Origin: Lignipirellula cremea
Lineage (GTDB): Bacteria > Planctomycetota > Planctomycetia > Pirellulales > Pirellulaceae
Length of the DNA stretch: 64,000 nucleotides
Assembly (NCBI RefSeq): GCF_007751035.1
Contig: NZ_CP036433.1
Span: forward strand, 8,227,001-8,291,000
Direction: 5' to 3'
In this document: positions 1 through 8,980 of the stretch, in pieces
How the letters are laid out: every line of letters begins with the position of its first letter
How positions within the stretch are numbered: position 1 is the first letter of the stretch
Program-made: the position numbers and the translations under genes
The notes under the pieces: model-generated
What the model was told of the DNA's origin: nothing
The model's database searches: none
The model's input: the letters and a program-made list of their open reading frames with translations, nothing else

Positions 1-976
1 CCGGGATCGGCTCGGTGGAGATTTCCGCCTCCACGCCGCGAAGGTTCTTGTCCCAGAATTTGCGGATCCGCTGATACAGCTCCTGGCTCCGCGGAACCGC
101 ATGCCCGCCGCCCTCGATGGTGATCAGCATGGAGACGTTGCCCGCCTTCTTCAACGCTTCATGGAGCATCACCCCCTGCTCGTAATTGACGCGCATATCC
201 TTGTCGCCGTGGATCGTCAAAATGGGCGGGGCCCCTTTGGCGATGTAGGTCATGGGGGACGCCGCCTTGGCGACGGCCAGGTTCTCCTGGATGCCGCCGC
301 CAATCAGGCCGGCGACGGCCGGGTCGTCGCGGAGGGCCGCATCGCCCTGCATGAGCGGCCGCGTCAGATCGCTGGGACCGTAAAAGTTCACTACGCACGT
401 CACATCGGTGGACTGCTCGTCGAAGTCGCCCAGATCGCCTTCCAGCTCTTTATTGCCGCCCGTCAGTCCCAGCATGGTGACCAGATGGCCGCCGGCCGAA
501 CCGCCGATCACGCCGATCCGGTCGGCGTCCAGATTCAGTTCTTTCGCATGGCCGCGAATCCAGCGAATGGCCGCTTTGCAGTCATGGATCTGCGCCGGCC
601 ATTTGGCTTCCTGCGACAGGCGATAACTGATCGAGGCGGTCGCGTATTCGCCGGTCGCCGCCAGGATGGCCGCCTGGGGGGCATAGCCGTTCCGATTGCC
701 GCCCGACCATCCGCCGCCGTGAATGAACACGACCACCGGCAAGGGCTTGTCGGCCGAACGGGTTTTGGGCAGGAACAGGTCGAGCATCTGCTTCGGATTT
801 TCGGTTCCCGCATAGGGCTGGTCGTAGCGGACGTCTAACGTTTCGCCGAAGCGTTTGGCGATCTCCGCGCGAAAATCGGGAGCCTTCTCCTGCGACCAGG
901 CCGGACTCAGCCCGACGAGCATTCCCAGAAGTCCGAACAGCCAGACAGAACGACAAACGGCAAAGGGGCGAATCAT
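1..976 (-). CDS. secreted alpha/beta hydrolase (esterase/lipase family), 3'-truncated by the window edge
   Basis: The minus-strand frame from ATG at 976 stays open to base 1 (325 codons seen). Residues 1-28 look like a signal peptide (hydrophobic stretch, then A-W-S-Q). The oxyanion-hole motif HGGGW is at residues 86-90 and the nucleophile elbow GGSAGG at 158-163 (Ser160). Asp260 in HGDKD and His292 in GGGHAV complete a catalytic triad in the order of the BD-FAE/carbohydrate-esterase type alpha/beta hydrolases. Such proteins hydrolyse ester bonds, in planctomycetes often acetyl or feruloyl groups on polysaccharides; the substrate here is inference. The C-terminus lies outside the window. Confidence 0.85.
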   Translation of the reverse strand, partial: MIRPFAVCRSVWLFGLLGMLVGLSPAWSQEKAPDFRAEIAKRFGETLDVRYDQPYAGTENPKQMLDLFLPKTRSADKPLPVVVFIHGGGWSGGNRNGYAPQAAILAATGEYATASISYRLSQEAKWPAQIHDCKAAIRWIRGHAKELNLDADRIGVIGGSAGGHLVTMLGLTGGNKELEGDLGDFDEQSTDVTCVVNFYGPSDLTRPLMQGDAALRDDPAVAGLIGGGIQENLAVAKAASPMTYIAKGAPPILTIHGDKDMRVNYEQGVMLHEALKKAGNVSMLITIEGGGHAVPRSQELYQRIRKFWDKNLRGVEAEISTEPIP

Positions 977-1434
977 ATAGGCATTCCTGCAGCAGGGACG
1001 AAAACCGGCAAAAACCTTTTGGCCGCACGCTCCGGGCCAGTCGGCCAGCGCCGGTAACTTCAAGGCGACACAACCACTTATGGTAAAGCACGCCCGCCCA
1101 GGCGCCAATCAGCAAGTCGACCGGCGGCATCCGAGTACACTGGCCCGGCAATGCGGTTCGCCGCACGCATCAGCCCGGTCGTCCCCGGCGGGCGCTGCCG
1201 GAGGGACCTGGCAGCAGGGCAATCTACCTGGCAGCAAGCAGGTCAAAAACTGATCGTGCTGGCGGGGGTCGATTTCAAATTCACCACTACAAACGGAATA
1301 GTTTCCCAGATTCCCGGAAAACCGACGGGAAACCGCGGGCTGGGTGGCATATTCGGCGAATTTTCTGCGCGGCAGGTGGACGATACTTATTCCAGGGTCC
1401 GCCATCTGAATCTGTTTTTGGAGTATCTCAGGCC
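977..1434. other. intergenic region between divergent genes
   Basis: A 458-bp spacer between the divergently transcribed esterase and thioredoxin-like genes, so it should hold both promoters. No convincing coding frame was seen. An 11-bp direct repeat ACCTGGCAGCA occurs at 1206-1216 and 1226-1236 (20-bp period), and a small hairpin TTCCCG/CGGGAA spans 1311-1331. No clear -35/-10 pair could be named. Confidence 0.5.
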
Positions 1435-1881
1435 ATGGTCATTCTTCGCCCCCTGATGTTGGCGCTGGCGCTGGCGATCCTTGTGACTTCTTCCGCCCAG
1501 GCCGCCGACCCCGCTGGAGACCCGCTGCCGGCGGCCAACTGGCATAGCGATGTCGACGCCGCTTTCCGTTTGTCCAAAGCGACAGGGCGTCCACTGGTGC
1601 TGTTTTTCACCGCCGACAAATGCTCCTATTGCATGCTGATGAAGCGGCAAACACTCACCAATCCGCAGGTGCAAACGGCGCTGGAGCGATCCTTCGTGCC
1701 CGTCTATGTGCATGTCGGCAAGAACGAACTGCTGACCGAAAAGCTGGGGATTCGCTCCTTTCCCACCACGCTGATCGTCAGCCCCCAGGCGAAGATCCAG
1801 GACGTCATCAACGGGTATCTGGCGCCTAAAGATTTTCAGCATCGCCTGGCCACCAGCCTGCAGCCGTCGACCACGCGATAA
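1435..1881 (+). CDS. secreted thioredoxin-fold protein
   Basis: A 148-residue protein with an N-terminal signal peptide (about residues 1-23, ending AQA). The thioredoxin-like domain follows, with the strand LVLFFTA, the redox motif C63-S-Y-C66 and the cis-proline loop SFP-T near residue 110. The arrangement matches thioredoxin_7/DUF255-like periplasmic thiol-disulfide proteins that reduce or isomerise disulfides outside the cytoplasm. The CSYC centre differs from the classical CGPC, so the redox potential and partner are unknown. It stands alone, divergent from the esterase gene, and a strong hairpin terminator follows at 2018-2070. Confidence 0.8.
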   Translation: MVILRPLMLALALAILVTSSAQAADPAGDPLPAANWHSDVDAAFRLSKATGRPLVLFFTADKCSYCMLMKRQTLTNPQVQTALERSFVPVYVHVGKNELLTEKLGIRSFPTTLIVSPQAKIQDVINGYLAPKDFQHRLATSLQPSTTR

Positions 1882-1951
1882 ACATCCCTGCCAGCCGAAC
1901 GAAGCCAGCGTCGCCTGGCCAGCGCCGTCAACCCTTTTGATTCGCCGCTTT

Positions 1952-1971
1952 GCGATCCCGACCGGGATCGC
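1952..1971. repeat. short perfect palindrome
   Basis: GCGATCCC and GGGATCGC form an 8-bp perfect stem around the loop GACC, 70 bp after the thioredoxin-like gene. No T-run follows, so it is either a first 3'-end hairpin or a small repeat. Confidence 0.4.
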
Positions 1972-2017
1972 AGCCCGGAGTAAAAACGGTTCGCTCCGCG
2001 CCTGTGCTATCCGTGCC

Positions 2018-2070
2018 AAGAGAAACGTCGATCGAGGAGCAGTTCCTCGGTCGACGTTCTCTCTTTTCTT
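2018..2070 (+). terminator. rho-independent terminator after the thioredoxin-like gene
   Basis: The arms 2018-2038 and 2044-2065 pair over about 21 bp with one bulge and one U-G wobble, leaving a short loop near GCAG. A T-rich tail (CTCTTTTCTT) follows. It lies 137 bp after the stop of the preceding plus-strand gene and before the DUF4838 gene, so it should separate the two transcripts. The rest of the 1882-2217 spacer shows no coding frame. Confidence 0.65.
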
Positions 2071-2217
2071 GCCGCTCCCCGCGGCCCTGTTTCTGTGCAG
2101 CCTTGCCCCAGTCGCCCCGCACGATCCGCCTGACTGCGCATTGATTGGAGGTTGCAAACGTGTGAAGATGCGTTTCTGCGGGCAAAATTGATTCGAGATT
2201 TTCGGGGAGTCGAGATC

Positions 2218-4797
2218 GTGAATTTACTGGAAAAAAGCTGGATCGGGGCCGTTTTCCTGGCGACGATCGCCTGGTCCGCAAGCGCCCAGGCCGAGTTTGT
2301 CGTCGTTGCGGATGGGAAACCGGCCGCCGATCTGGTCATCGATACCCGCGGCGCCGCCGGCGAGGGACCCGCGGTGCTGGAAACGGCCGGCGCCTGGCTG
2401 GCCGAATCGATCCAGGCCTCGACCGGGGCCGAACTACCCCGCGCCGACGCCCCGGGCGATCGTCCCGCGATTGTCCTTTCCCTGGCGAAGAACTGGCCGG
2501 AAGTCGCCGCCGCCGGCGGGCTGAATGAGAAAGCTTACGAAGCGTTCGCCCTGGTCACCCAGGCGGATCGTCTCTTTGTGCTGGGCGTTTCCGAAGCGGC
2601 CGTGCAGAACGGCGTGGCGGAACTGCTCCGCCGCTGGGGCTTCCGTTACTACGCCCCTTCGCCGCGCTGGCGGGCAATCCCGCCGCGGAAGAGCCTGGCC
2701 GCCGATCTGCGTTTGGCGGGCCAGCCGGCCCTGCTCGCCCGCGGCATCTGGTACGCCTATGGCAACCCAGGCGAACTGGCCCCGCTGATGGACAATTATC
2801 GTGAATGGGCGATGGCCAATCGTCTCACCGTCCGCAACCTGATGACGACCGGCCACGCCTACGGCAACATCATCGGCCGCAATCCGGAAGCGTTCGAACA
2901 GCACCCGGAGTATTACGCCTTGCTGCCCACCGGCGAGCGGGATAACCAACGGTCGATCCTGGCCCGCAAGTTCTGTTACAGCAACCCGGGCCTGATCGAC
3001 CTTGTTGTACAGGACCGGCTGAAACTGCTGGAAAGCAACCAGGCCCAGAACCCGGCCCAGTTCATGGTGTCGATCGATCCCTCCGACGGCCAGGGTACGT
3101 GCGAGTGCGAACAGTGCCGCAAGCTGGGCACGACGACCGATCGCGTGTTCCATCTGGCGAACGAAACAGCCAAAGGCCTCAAAGCCAAACACCCGGAAGC
3201 CTGGGTCGGTCTGTACGCTTACAGCAGCCATCGTCTGCCGCCCACAATCAACGTGGAACCGAACGTTTACGTGCAGGTGGCGATGGGCTTCAACCGCACC
3301 GAGTACTCGCTGCCCGAGCTGGTCAGCGCCTGGGGGGAGAAGGTCGGCGCCGTGGGACTGCGCGAGTACTACGGCGTGGAAGCCTGGGACTGGGGGCTGC
3401 CCGGCCGCATGCGAGGCTCCAAGGTCGATTACCATCGCCAGTGGATTCCGTACTATGCGAAGCGGAAGCTCAACGCTATCAACGCCGAAACCAACGGCAA
3501 CTGGGGCGGTCAGACGCTGGGTCTGTATGTGGCCTCCCAGCTGATGTGGAACCCCGAGGCCGATGTCGACGCGCTGGTCGAGGAGTTCTTTGTCGACTGC
3601 TTTGACGACGTCCAGGAACCGATGCGGCGCCTGTACCAGCGGTTCGACGAAGCGCCGCCGTTACGTTCGGCCGCGCTGACTCCCATGTTCCACGACGTCC
3701 GCGAAGCGTACGAGAAGACGCAGAACGAGGACGTCCGCCGGCGGCTGATCGATCTGATGTCGTACCTGACGTACGTCTCGAAGTACCGCGACTTTGATCT
3801 GGCCAGCGGCCGCGACCCGGCCCATGGCGACACCTATTACAACGCCCTGGAACCGCTGATGAATTACGCCTGGCGGACCCGCGGCCGGGACATGGTGCAC
3901 TATTACGCTCTGGCTCGGCGCCTGTGCAACGGTTTGGCGATTGCCGACAAACGCCTTGATTTCTATATGAACAACAAGGAAGCCGAACCGGTCTGGCGGC
4001 AGGGCGAAGCGTATACCGACGAAGAGATTATCGCCCTGTTCCAGCAGACGCTGACCGCCCTGGAGAACGACGGCGATCCCACGGTGAACTATTCCCGGTA
4101 CTTTGAGCCGGTCCAGGTCGACGGGGCCGACGCGGGCTCCAGCAACATCCTGGCCGATGAACGCCCGGCGGTCGCCCGCTTCCGCAAAAGTCTCCGTGGC
4201 TACCTGCTGGCGGGCGGATCCCAAAAAATGAAGCTGGGCGTCGCCGCCACCGGCCGCCGGGCCGTGCTAACCGTACGACTGCGCGATGAGGTGATCTTTG
4301 AGAAAGAGTTCCGCGGGGCAGGGGGGAACCCGCCGCAGCCAGGCGAAATCGAAACGGTCGAAATCACCTTCCCCCGGCCCAACGATTACGAGCTGGAAAT
4401 TGAGGGCGACTGCATCCTGCAGGTGCCGCCCGAAACGGCGTTCGTTTACGAAGCGTCCTCCCTGCGGCCGGCCTGGATCGACTACAGCGGCCCGCACTAT
4501 TTCTACGTTCCCAAGGGAACGAAAGAGGTCATCGTCGACGGCAATCCGCGGCTCAGCCTGGTGATTCCCGGCGAAAAGAAACGGCGGGACATTTCCCCCA
4601 CCGATCGCCCGGAAGGGAAGACCTACGTCTCCATTCCCGTGCCGACCGGCGCCGACGGCCAGGTCTGGCACACCAGTAACATGACCCGCGGCGCCATCTC
4701 GTTTTTGAATACGCCGCCGCTACTGAGCTTTCACCGGCACGCCATTTACGTGCCGCGAGAAACGGCCGAAGCCGATAGTCTGACGACGAAGCCGTAA
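2218..4797 (+). CDS. secreted DUF4838 (alpha-glucuronidase-like) protein
   Basis: An 859-residue protein. I chose the GTG at 2218 rather than the in-frame ATG at 2152: a GGGGAG element sits about 8 bases upstream, and the following residues form a normal signal peptide (hydrophobic core, then SAQA). The N-terminal part resembles the carbohydrate-binding N domain of alpha-glucuronidases. The central part carries the DUF4838 block, with Cys-rich QGTCECEQCRK and aromatic motifs such as REYYGVEAWDWG. The family is widespread in planctomycetes and Bacteroidetes and is thought to act on polysaccharides; no reaction is proven. The next plus-strand gene is a solute symporter, which fits a glycan-use role. 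Confidence 0.8.
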   Translation: MNLLEKSWIGAVFLATIAWSASAQAEFVVVADGKPAADLVIDTRGAAGEGPAVLETAGAWLAESIQASTGAELPRADAPGDRPAIVLSLAKNWPEVAAAGGLNEKAYEAFALVTQADRLFVLGVSEAAVQNGVAELLRRWGFRYYAPSPRWRAIPPRKSLAADLRLAGQPALLARGIWYAYGNPGELAPLMDNYREWAMANRLTVRNLMTTGHAYGNIIGRNPEAFEQHPEYYALLPTGERDNQRSILARKFCYSNPGLIDLVVQDRLKLLESNQAQNPAQFMVSIDPSDGQGTCECEQCRKLGTTTDRVFHLANETAKGLKAKHPEAWVGLYAYSSHRLPPTINVEPNVYVQVAMGFNRTEYSLPELVSAWGEKVGAVGLREYYGVEAWDWGLPGRMRGSKVDYHRQWIPYYAKRKLNAINAETNGNWGGQTLGLYVASQLMWNPEADVDALVEEFFVDCFDDVQEPMRRLYQRFDEAPPLRSAALTPMFHDVREAYEKTQNEDVRRRLIDLMSYLTYVSKYRDFDLASGRDPAHGDTYYNALEPLMNYAWRTRGRDMVHYYALARRLCNGLAIADKRLDFYMNNKEAEPVWRQGEAYTDEEIIALFQQTLTALENDGDPTVNYSRYFEPVQVDGADAGSSNILADERPAVARFRKSLRGYLLAGGSQKMKLGVAATGRRAVLTVRLRDEVIFEKEFRGAGGNPPQPGEIETVEITFPRPNDYELEIEGDCILQVPPETAFVYEASSLRPAWIDYSGPHYFYVPKGTKEVIVDGNPRLSLVIPGEKKRRDISPTDRPEGKTYVSIPVPTGADGQVWHTSNMTRGAISFLNTPPLLSFHRHAIYVPRETAEADSLTTKP

Positions 4798-4971
4798 GGG
4801 ATGGCGGATTTGGACCGGAAAGAAAAACAAAAAGAGGAGTTCACCGCGGAGAACGCAGAGACGAGGAATCATCAGACGCTGGGGAAATAACTTCGTCGAT
4901 TTTTCCCCGTTTGGTCGGAGTCTGAAACGCGACATCCCCAGGGTCGCGGCCAATTTATTCTCACACCTTTT

Positions 4972-5240
4972 CATCCTTCTTTGCGCCTTCGCGCCTTGGC
5001 GTAAGTCCCCATTGACGCGAGGGAAATTCTTCAACCGGCTCAATTTTTCTTCTCGCCGTTCCAGGAAGGATTGGCGGTTCTGTCACGAAGAGGATCTCAC
5101 GCAAAGGCGCAAAGGGCCGGTCGGCAGCGGATCGTCCTTGATGAAGTCGGCCAGACTGGCTCTTTCGGCATAGGTCGCGACGTGATTTCAAGCAGGCTCG
5201 CTTTCCGCAACGTCCTCGGTGTTATACAAAACCGAAGTTA
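4972..5240 (-). repeat. ~290-bp dispersed repeat, copy 1
   Basis: Read on the minus strand it runs from an AACTTCGGTTTTGTATAACA end, through conserved blocks GCCGAAAGAGCCAGTCTGGC, AAGGACGATCCGCTGCCGAC, GTGAGATCCTCTTCGTGAC and CCTGGAACGGCGAGAAG, to a GGCGCGAAGGCGCAAAGAAG end. The same blocks in the same order occur in plus orientation at 18906-19198 and, with a central deletion, at 5352-5542. By eye the copies are roughly 75-85% identical. Nothing resembling a transposase is inside. Confidence 0.75.
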
Positions 5241-5318
5241 GGAACGCGGGAAAAATAACTTCGGTATTTTTCTCGACAGGAACCACGAAACCTGAGCAGC
5301 CCAAGCCGGCTGATCCTG

Positions 5319-5343
5319 TGAGCCGAACGCGCTAGCGTCGGGC
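5319..5343 (+). repeat. 25-bp inverted repeat, left arm
   Basis: TGAGCCGAACGCGCTAGCGT plus CGGGC is repeated exactly, in reverse complement, at 5616-5640. Its GCGCTAGC core recurs in the terminator loop at 47111-47117, suggesting a genome-wide motif. Confidence 0.8.
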
Positions 5344-5351
5344 CGTTCTTC

Positions 5352-5542
5352 GGAATGAGGGAAAAAAACTTCTTCGGTTTTTGTATAACAGCGAGGACGT
5401 TCAACTTTTACGTATGCTTCACCTGGTGATCAAACCGCCAATCTCTCCTGCAACGGCTGGAAGATAAAATGAGCGGGTTGAAAAATCGGCATCGCGGAAA
5501 AGGGGAACTCACGCAAAGGCGCGAAGGCGCAAAGAAGGAGGA
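5352..5542 (+). repeat. ~290-bp dispersed repeat, internally deleted copy
   Basis: It begins with the GAGGGAAAAAAACTTC..TTTTTGTATAACA end and AGCGAGGACGTT, then jumps over the central ~100 bp. It resumes at ACCGCCAATC...CAACGGCTGGAAGATAAAATG and ends in the CACGCAAAGGCGCGAAGG..AAGAAGGAGG end. It is head-to-head with copy 1, about 110 bp away, so the two share an outward inverted repeat around AACGTCCTCG. Confidence 0.65.
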
Positions 5543-5615
5543 AGAGGTGTCAGAAGGAATTCGCCACGACCCTTGGAACTGGGGAAGAATAACTTCGGCT
5601 CACAGGAGCAGAACC

Positions 5616-5640
5616 GCCCGACGCTAGCGCGTTCGGCTCA
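5616..5640 (-). repeat. 25-bp inverted repeat, right arm
   Basis: Exact reverse complement of 5319-5343. It is followed at 5642 by another fragment of the dispersed-repeat end (TATACAAAAACCGAAGTTAT). Confidence 0.8.
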
Positions 5641-5723
5641 CTATACAAAAACCGAAGTTATTTTCCCCTCGTTCCTTATTTTCCCCTCGTTGCTCTGCTT
5701 CTTTCTTCGGTTGTGAAACTGCC

Positions 5724-7193
5724 ATGCTGCTGGATACTTTGATCTGCGTTGTTTATCTGGCGGTTGTGTTTGGCATTGGGCTGTGGTGCTCGCGCGGCCA
5801 GCATAATAACGAGGATTACTTTGTCGGCGGCCGCCGCATGCACTGGATGCCGATCGGGCTGTCCATTTTTGCCGGGACGTTCAGTGCGTTGTCGTTTGTC
5901 GGCCTGCCCAAGGAAGCGGCCTACGACGATAACTACCAGATCTATGTCGCCATTATGTTCATCCCGCTGGTGGTCACGCCGATCGTCTGCTGGCTGTTCC
6001 TGCCGTTGTACTTTCGCCTGAAAGTGACCAGCTGCTACGAGTACCTGGGCCTGCGTTTTCACCCAGGCGTGCAGAAACTGGCCAGCCTGCTGTACGGCAT
6101 GTATACGATCCTGTGGATGGGCAACATGCTGGTCGCCGTCGGGAAGATCCTGCAGGAGGTGATGCAGCTCAACGACTGGCAGCTGGCCGGCATGCTGATT
6201 GGCGTGGGACTGTTCGCCACGCTGTATACGTCGATCGGCGGCGTCAAGGCGGTCGTCTGGACCGATGCGTTACAGGCGTTCGCCCTGGGGCTGGGGATGC
6301 TGTTCGTGCTGTACTGCGCCATGGGGAAGATCGACGGCGGCGTCGACCAGTGGTGGCAAGTCGCCCAGGAACACAACAAGTTCCAGCTGATGCGGCTGCC
6401 GACTTCCTGGAGCGACCTGGTCGGCTCGGCCAACATTTATTCCGTGTGCGCCTTTGGGTTCTTTGTTTACCTGGCAGGGCATGCGGTGCAGTTCACAGCC
6501 GTGCAGCGTTACGTTTCCATGCCCAGCATCCAGGCGGCCCGCAAGTCGCTGATCGTGAATGGCCTGATGGTCAGCAGCGTCTGCCTGCTCTTTTTTATGG
6601 TCGGCACCACGCTCTTTGTTTACTACCAGCAGACAGGCGGATCCGATTACGCCAGCCTGGCGGCGGAAGGGAAGGGCGACCAGCTTCTGCCGCGGTTCAT
6701 TGTGACGGTCATCCCACAGTTCGGCATGGCGGGGCTGCTGCTGGCCGGTTTGTTCGCCGCGGCGATGAGCAGCATCGACAGCGGCATCAATAGCCTCACC
6801 GCGACGGTGGTCTGCGACTGGCTGGCGGGACGGCATCCGTCCCTGCGGACCAGTCGCCTGCTCTGCTTTGGCTTTGGGCTGGCGACGATCGTCGCGGCCC
6901 TTGCGCTCCAGGCGGCCGGCGGCGACGTGTTCCATGTGCTGATGCAGATCGCCGGGACGTTCCTCGGCGTACTGCTGGGCCTGTTCCTGCTGGGCATGCT
7001 GGTTCGCCGGGCAAACACGCCGGGCGCCCTGGCCGGCATGGCGACCGGTCTGCTCTGCGTCGCAGCGGCGGGCCCGCTGGGCGTCAGCGAACAGTGGTAC
7101 GGCGCCATCAGCTGCCTGCCCACGCTGCTGGCCGGCTGGCTCGTCAGCTACGCCTTCGCCCCGCCAACTGCCAGGCAGATGCAGGCGAATTGA
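5724..7193 (+). CDS. sodium:solute symporter (SSS family)
   Basis: A 489-residue polytopic inner-membrane protein with about 13 hydrophobic segments, the usual length of the SSS family. Visible family marks are the N-terminal YFVGGRRMHW after TM1, GGVKAVVWTDALQ in the middle, and the conserved LAGLFAAAMSSIDSGIN segment. The family couples Na+ entry to uptake of sugars, sialic acids, carboxylates or amino acids; the substrate cannot be read from sequence. The ATG at 5724 starts directly with TM1. It follows the DUF4838 gene on the same strand but across 0.9 kb of repeats, so a separate promoter is likely. Confidence 0.9.
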   Translation: MLLDTLICVVYLAVVFGIGLWCSRGQHNNEDYFVGGRRMHWMPIGLSIFAGTFSALSFVGLPKEAAYDDNYQIYVAIMFIPLVVTPIVCWLFLPLYFRLKVTSCYEYLGLRFHPGVQKLASLLYGMYTILWMGNMLVAVGKILQEVMQLNDWQLAGMLIGVGLFATLYTSIGGVKAVVWTDALQAFALGLGMLFVLYCAMGKIDGGVDQWWQVAQEHNKFQLMRLPTSWSDLVGSANIYSVCAFGFFVYLAGHAVQFTAVQRYVSMPSIQAARKSLIVNGLMVSSVCLLFFMVGTTLFVYYQQTGGSDYASLAAEGKGDQLLPRFIVTVIPQFGMAGLLLAGLFAAAMSSIDSGINSLTATVVCDWLAGRHPSLRTSRLLCFGFGLATIVAALALQAAGGDVFHVLMQIAGTFLGVLLGLFLLGMLVRRANTPGALAGMATGLLCVAAAGPLGVSEQWYGAISCLPTLLAGWLVSYAFAPPTARQMQAN

Positions 7194-7337
7194 TCCGCTG
7201 TGCTCTCGCCGCAGCCTTTCTGACTGGCGAAACTTTTTGGATCAGGTCGTCCTGGCGGGCGATTGCGACCTAGGCTTGAGAAGGTAGCTTTTCCTGACGG
7301 GAAAGCGATTGTACTCCCGCCTTGCTGGTCCCGCGCT

Positions 7338-7520
7338 ATGACAACCCCCGCCTGGAAGAAAAACCTGTTTGTTGGGAGCCTGCTGCTGGCCTGCACGATT
7401 TGCGGCACGCTCGCCAGTGAGATTGTCTGCCGTCTGGCGGCGCCGCCCTCAGCCCAGGCCGGCGACGTCGTTCAGCCTGCGGTCGAACAACTGGCGGATC
7501 AGACGGTGGAAGGTCGATAA
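7338..7520 (+). CDS. small hydrophobic-anchor protein, unknown function
   Basis: A 60-residue frame with a positively charged start (TPAWKKN), one hydrophobic segment at about residues 11-28 and a short polar tail ending VEQLADQTVEGR. The ATG at 7338 places the segment as an anchor or uncleaved signal; an upstream in-frame ATG at 7263 would add an unlikely 25-residue leader. It is convergent with thyA, 22 bp away. I do not recognise the sequence, and it could be a chance frame. Confidence 0.4.
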   Translation: MTTPAWKKNLFVGSLLLACTICGTLASEIVCRLAAPPSAQAGDVVQPAVEQLADQTVEGR

Positions 7521-7542
7521 GCTCTGCTTCTCTCCCCTCCGT

Positions 7543-8334
7543 CTACACGGCGATCGGGGCTTTGATGTGCGGGTGCGGCTGGTAATCCGTCAGCTCGAAG
7601 TCGGCGTACTCGAAATCCAGGATCGAGGTCCGCGGCCTGATCTGCATCTGCGGCAACGCACGCGGCTCTCGGCTGAGCTGCAGTTCGGCCTGGGTCAAAT
7701 GGTTCAGGTACAGGTGCGCGTCGCCTAGCGTGTGGATGAACTCGCCCGGCGCCAGGCCGGTCGTCAGGGCCAGCATCTGCGTCAGCAGGGCGTACGACGC
7801 GATGTTGAACGGCACGCCCAGGAACACGTCGGCTGACCGCTGATACAGCTGGCACGACAGGCGTCCCTCGGCCACGTAAAACTGGAACAGCAAGTGGCAC
7901 GGCGGCAACGCCATTTGCGACAGCTCGCCCACGTTCCAGGCCGAAACGATCAGCCGCCGGGAGTCGGGCGTCTCGCGGATCTGCCGTTCCACTTCGACAA
8001 TCTGATCGATACTGCCGCCGCCCGGCGTCGCCCAGGATCGCCACTGCTTGCCGTACACCGGCCCCAGCTCGCCCTGCTCATCCGCCCAGGCGTTCCAGAT
8101 GCCGACGCCTTGCTCTTTGAGGGAACGGACATTGGTCTCCCCGCGGAGAAACCAAAGCAGCTCGTGGATGATCGATTTCAAATGCAGCTTCTTCGTGGTG
8201 ACCAGCGGGAAGCCCTGGCCCAGGTCGAACCGCATTTGATGGCCGAAAATGCTGCGCGTGCCGACCCCGGTCCGGTCGTGCTTCTCGACGCCCTGGGTCA
8301 GAATCTGTTGCACCAGGTCAAGGTACTGTCGCAT
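7543..8334 (-). CDS. thyA: thymidylate synthase
   Basis: A 263-residue protein, almost exactly the length of E. coli ThyA (264). It makes dTMP from dUMP with methylene-tetrahydrofolate as methyl donor and reductant. The catalytic cysteine is Cys146 in the classic [13 protein letters not shown] motif. The folate/dUMP-binding segments [30 protein letters not shown] and [13 protein letters not shown] are all present, and the C-terminus is the usual A-P-I-A-V. The gene lies 34 bp after the DUF4416 gene on the same strand and may be co-transcribed with it. Confidence 0.98.
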   Translation of the reverse strand: MRQYLDLVQQILTQGVEKHDRTGVGTRSIFGHQMRFDLGQGFPLVTTKKLHLKSIIHELLWFLRGETNVRSLKEQGVGIWNAWADEQGELGPVYGKQWRSWATPGGGSIDQIVEVERQIRETPDSRRLIVSAWNVGELSQMALPPCHLLFQFYVAEGRLSCQLYQRSADVFLGVPFNIASYALLTQMLALTTGLAPGEFIHTLGDAHLYLNHLTQAELQLSREPRALPQMQIRPRTSILDFEYADFELTDYQPHPHIKAPIAV

Positions 8335-8368
8335 CTGCTTGTTTTCCTGTGTTCCGTCGGCCAGGCGT

Positions 8369-8896
8369 TCAGCCTCGACGGAGATACTCGCGGCAACGCG
8401 TGAAAAAGGTTTGAAAGTCGGGCCGCTTGTAGTCGGGGTAGGTCCAGTCGCGACTGGTCCAGACGCCGCCTTTGAAATGCAGCGTGACTTCGGCGTAGAT
8501 CCCGCGGTCCAGATACAGGCGATGATCGCGGTCCTTGGTCGTCGCCAGCACCAGCTTCGCCGGGCTGATGTAGCCCGGATCCAGGTTCAGCGGCCGCGAC
8601 TCCGGCAGGTCGGCCGCCTGGCAGTACGCTTCTTCCCAGTCGTTCGAAGCCAGCTTGGCGTCGACCAGCTCGGCCGGGTCGATCCGCTGCTCAAAGGCAA
8701 AAAACGTTTTCAGCAACTGGTCGCCCATCGTTCGCTGGTAGTAGTCGGTTTCCACAAACGGAAAGCGGTCGCTCTCCAGGGCGATCGGTCCCCAGGCGGC
8801 GACCGCCTGGACGCGAGCCCAGTCCAGAGCCGCCTCGTAACGGCTGAACGCCGCCAGGATACGCAAAACCGGCTGATGTGGAGCAACTTGACCCAT
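8369..8896 (-). CDS. DUF4416 family protein
   Basis: A 175-residue cytoplasmic protein. I start it at ATG 8896 ([10 protein letters not shown]), where the family normally begins; the open frame reaches 9127 only by reading through a palindromic repeat. Conserved features are the early ILAAFSRY segment, [14 protein letters not shown], the [10 protein letters not shown] region, [23 protein letters not shown] (given here in parts) and the C-terminal [12 protein letters not shown]. The function of DUF4416 is unknown. It sits just upstream of thyA; whether that is functional is not known. Confidence 0.85.
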   Translation of the reverse strand: MGQVAPHQPVLRILAAFSRYEAALDWARVQAVAAWGPIALESDRFPFVETDYYQRTMGDQLLKTFFAFEQRIDPAELVDAKLASNDWEEAYCQAADLPESRPLNLDPGYISPAKLVLATTKDRDHRLYLDRGIYAEVTLHFKGGVWTSRDWTYPDYKRPDFQTFFTRCREYLRRG

Positions 8897-8980
8897 CGGT
8901 CGCCTGGAGGAAAGCAGGAAGGAAACAGAAGACGTAACGCCGCGCTGCGGCATCGATTTTAGGACTGACGGAGCTCGTCC

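Larger units (their letters stand above)
4798..5723. other. repeat-rich intergenic region, no gene
   Basis: A 926-bp spacer with no believable coding frame. It holds a full minus-oriented copy (about 4972-5240) and an internally deleted plus copy (about 5352-5542) of a ~290-bp dispersed repeat. It also holds a 25-bp perfect inverted repeat (5319-5343/5616-5640), loose end fragments with TATACAAAAACCGAAGTTA near 5642, and a GCGGAGAACGCAGAGA-type motif near 4850. The symporter promoter must lie near its right end. Confidence 0.7.
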
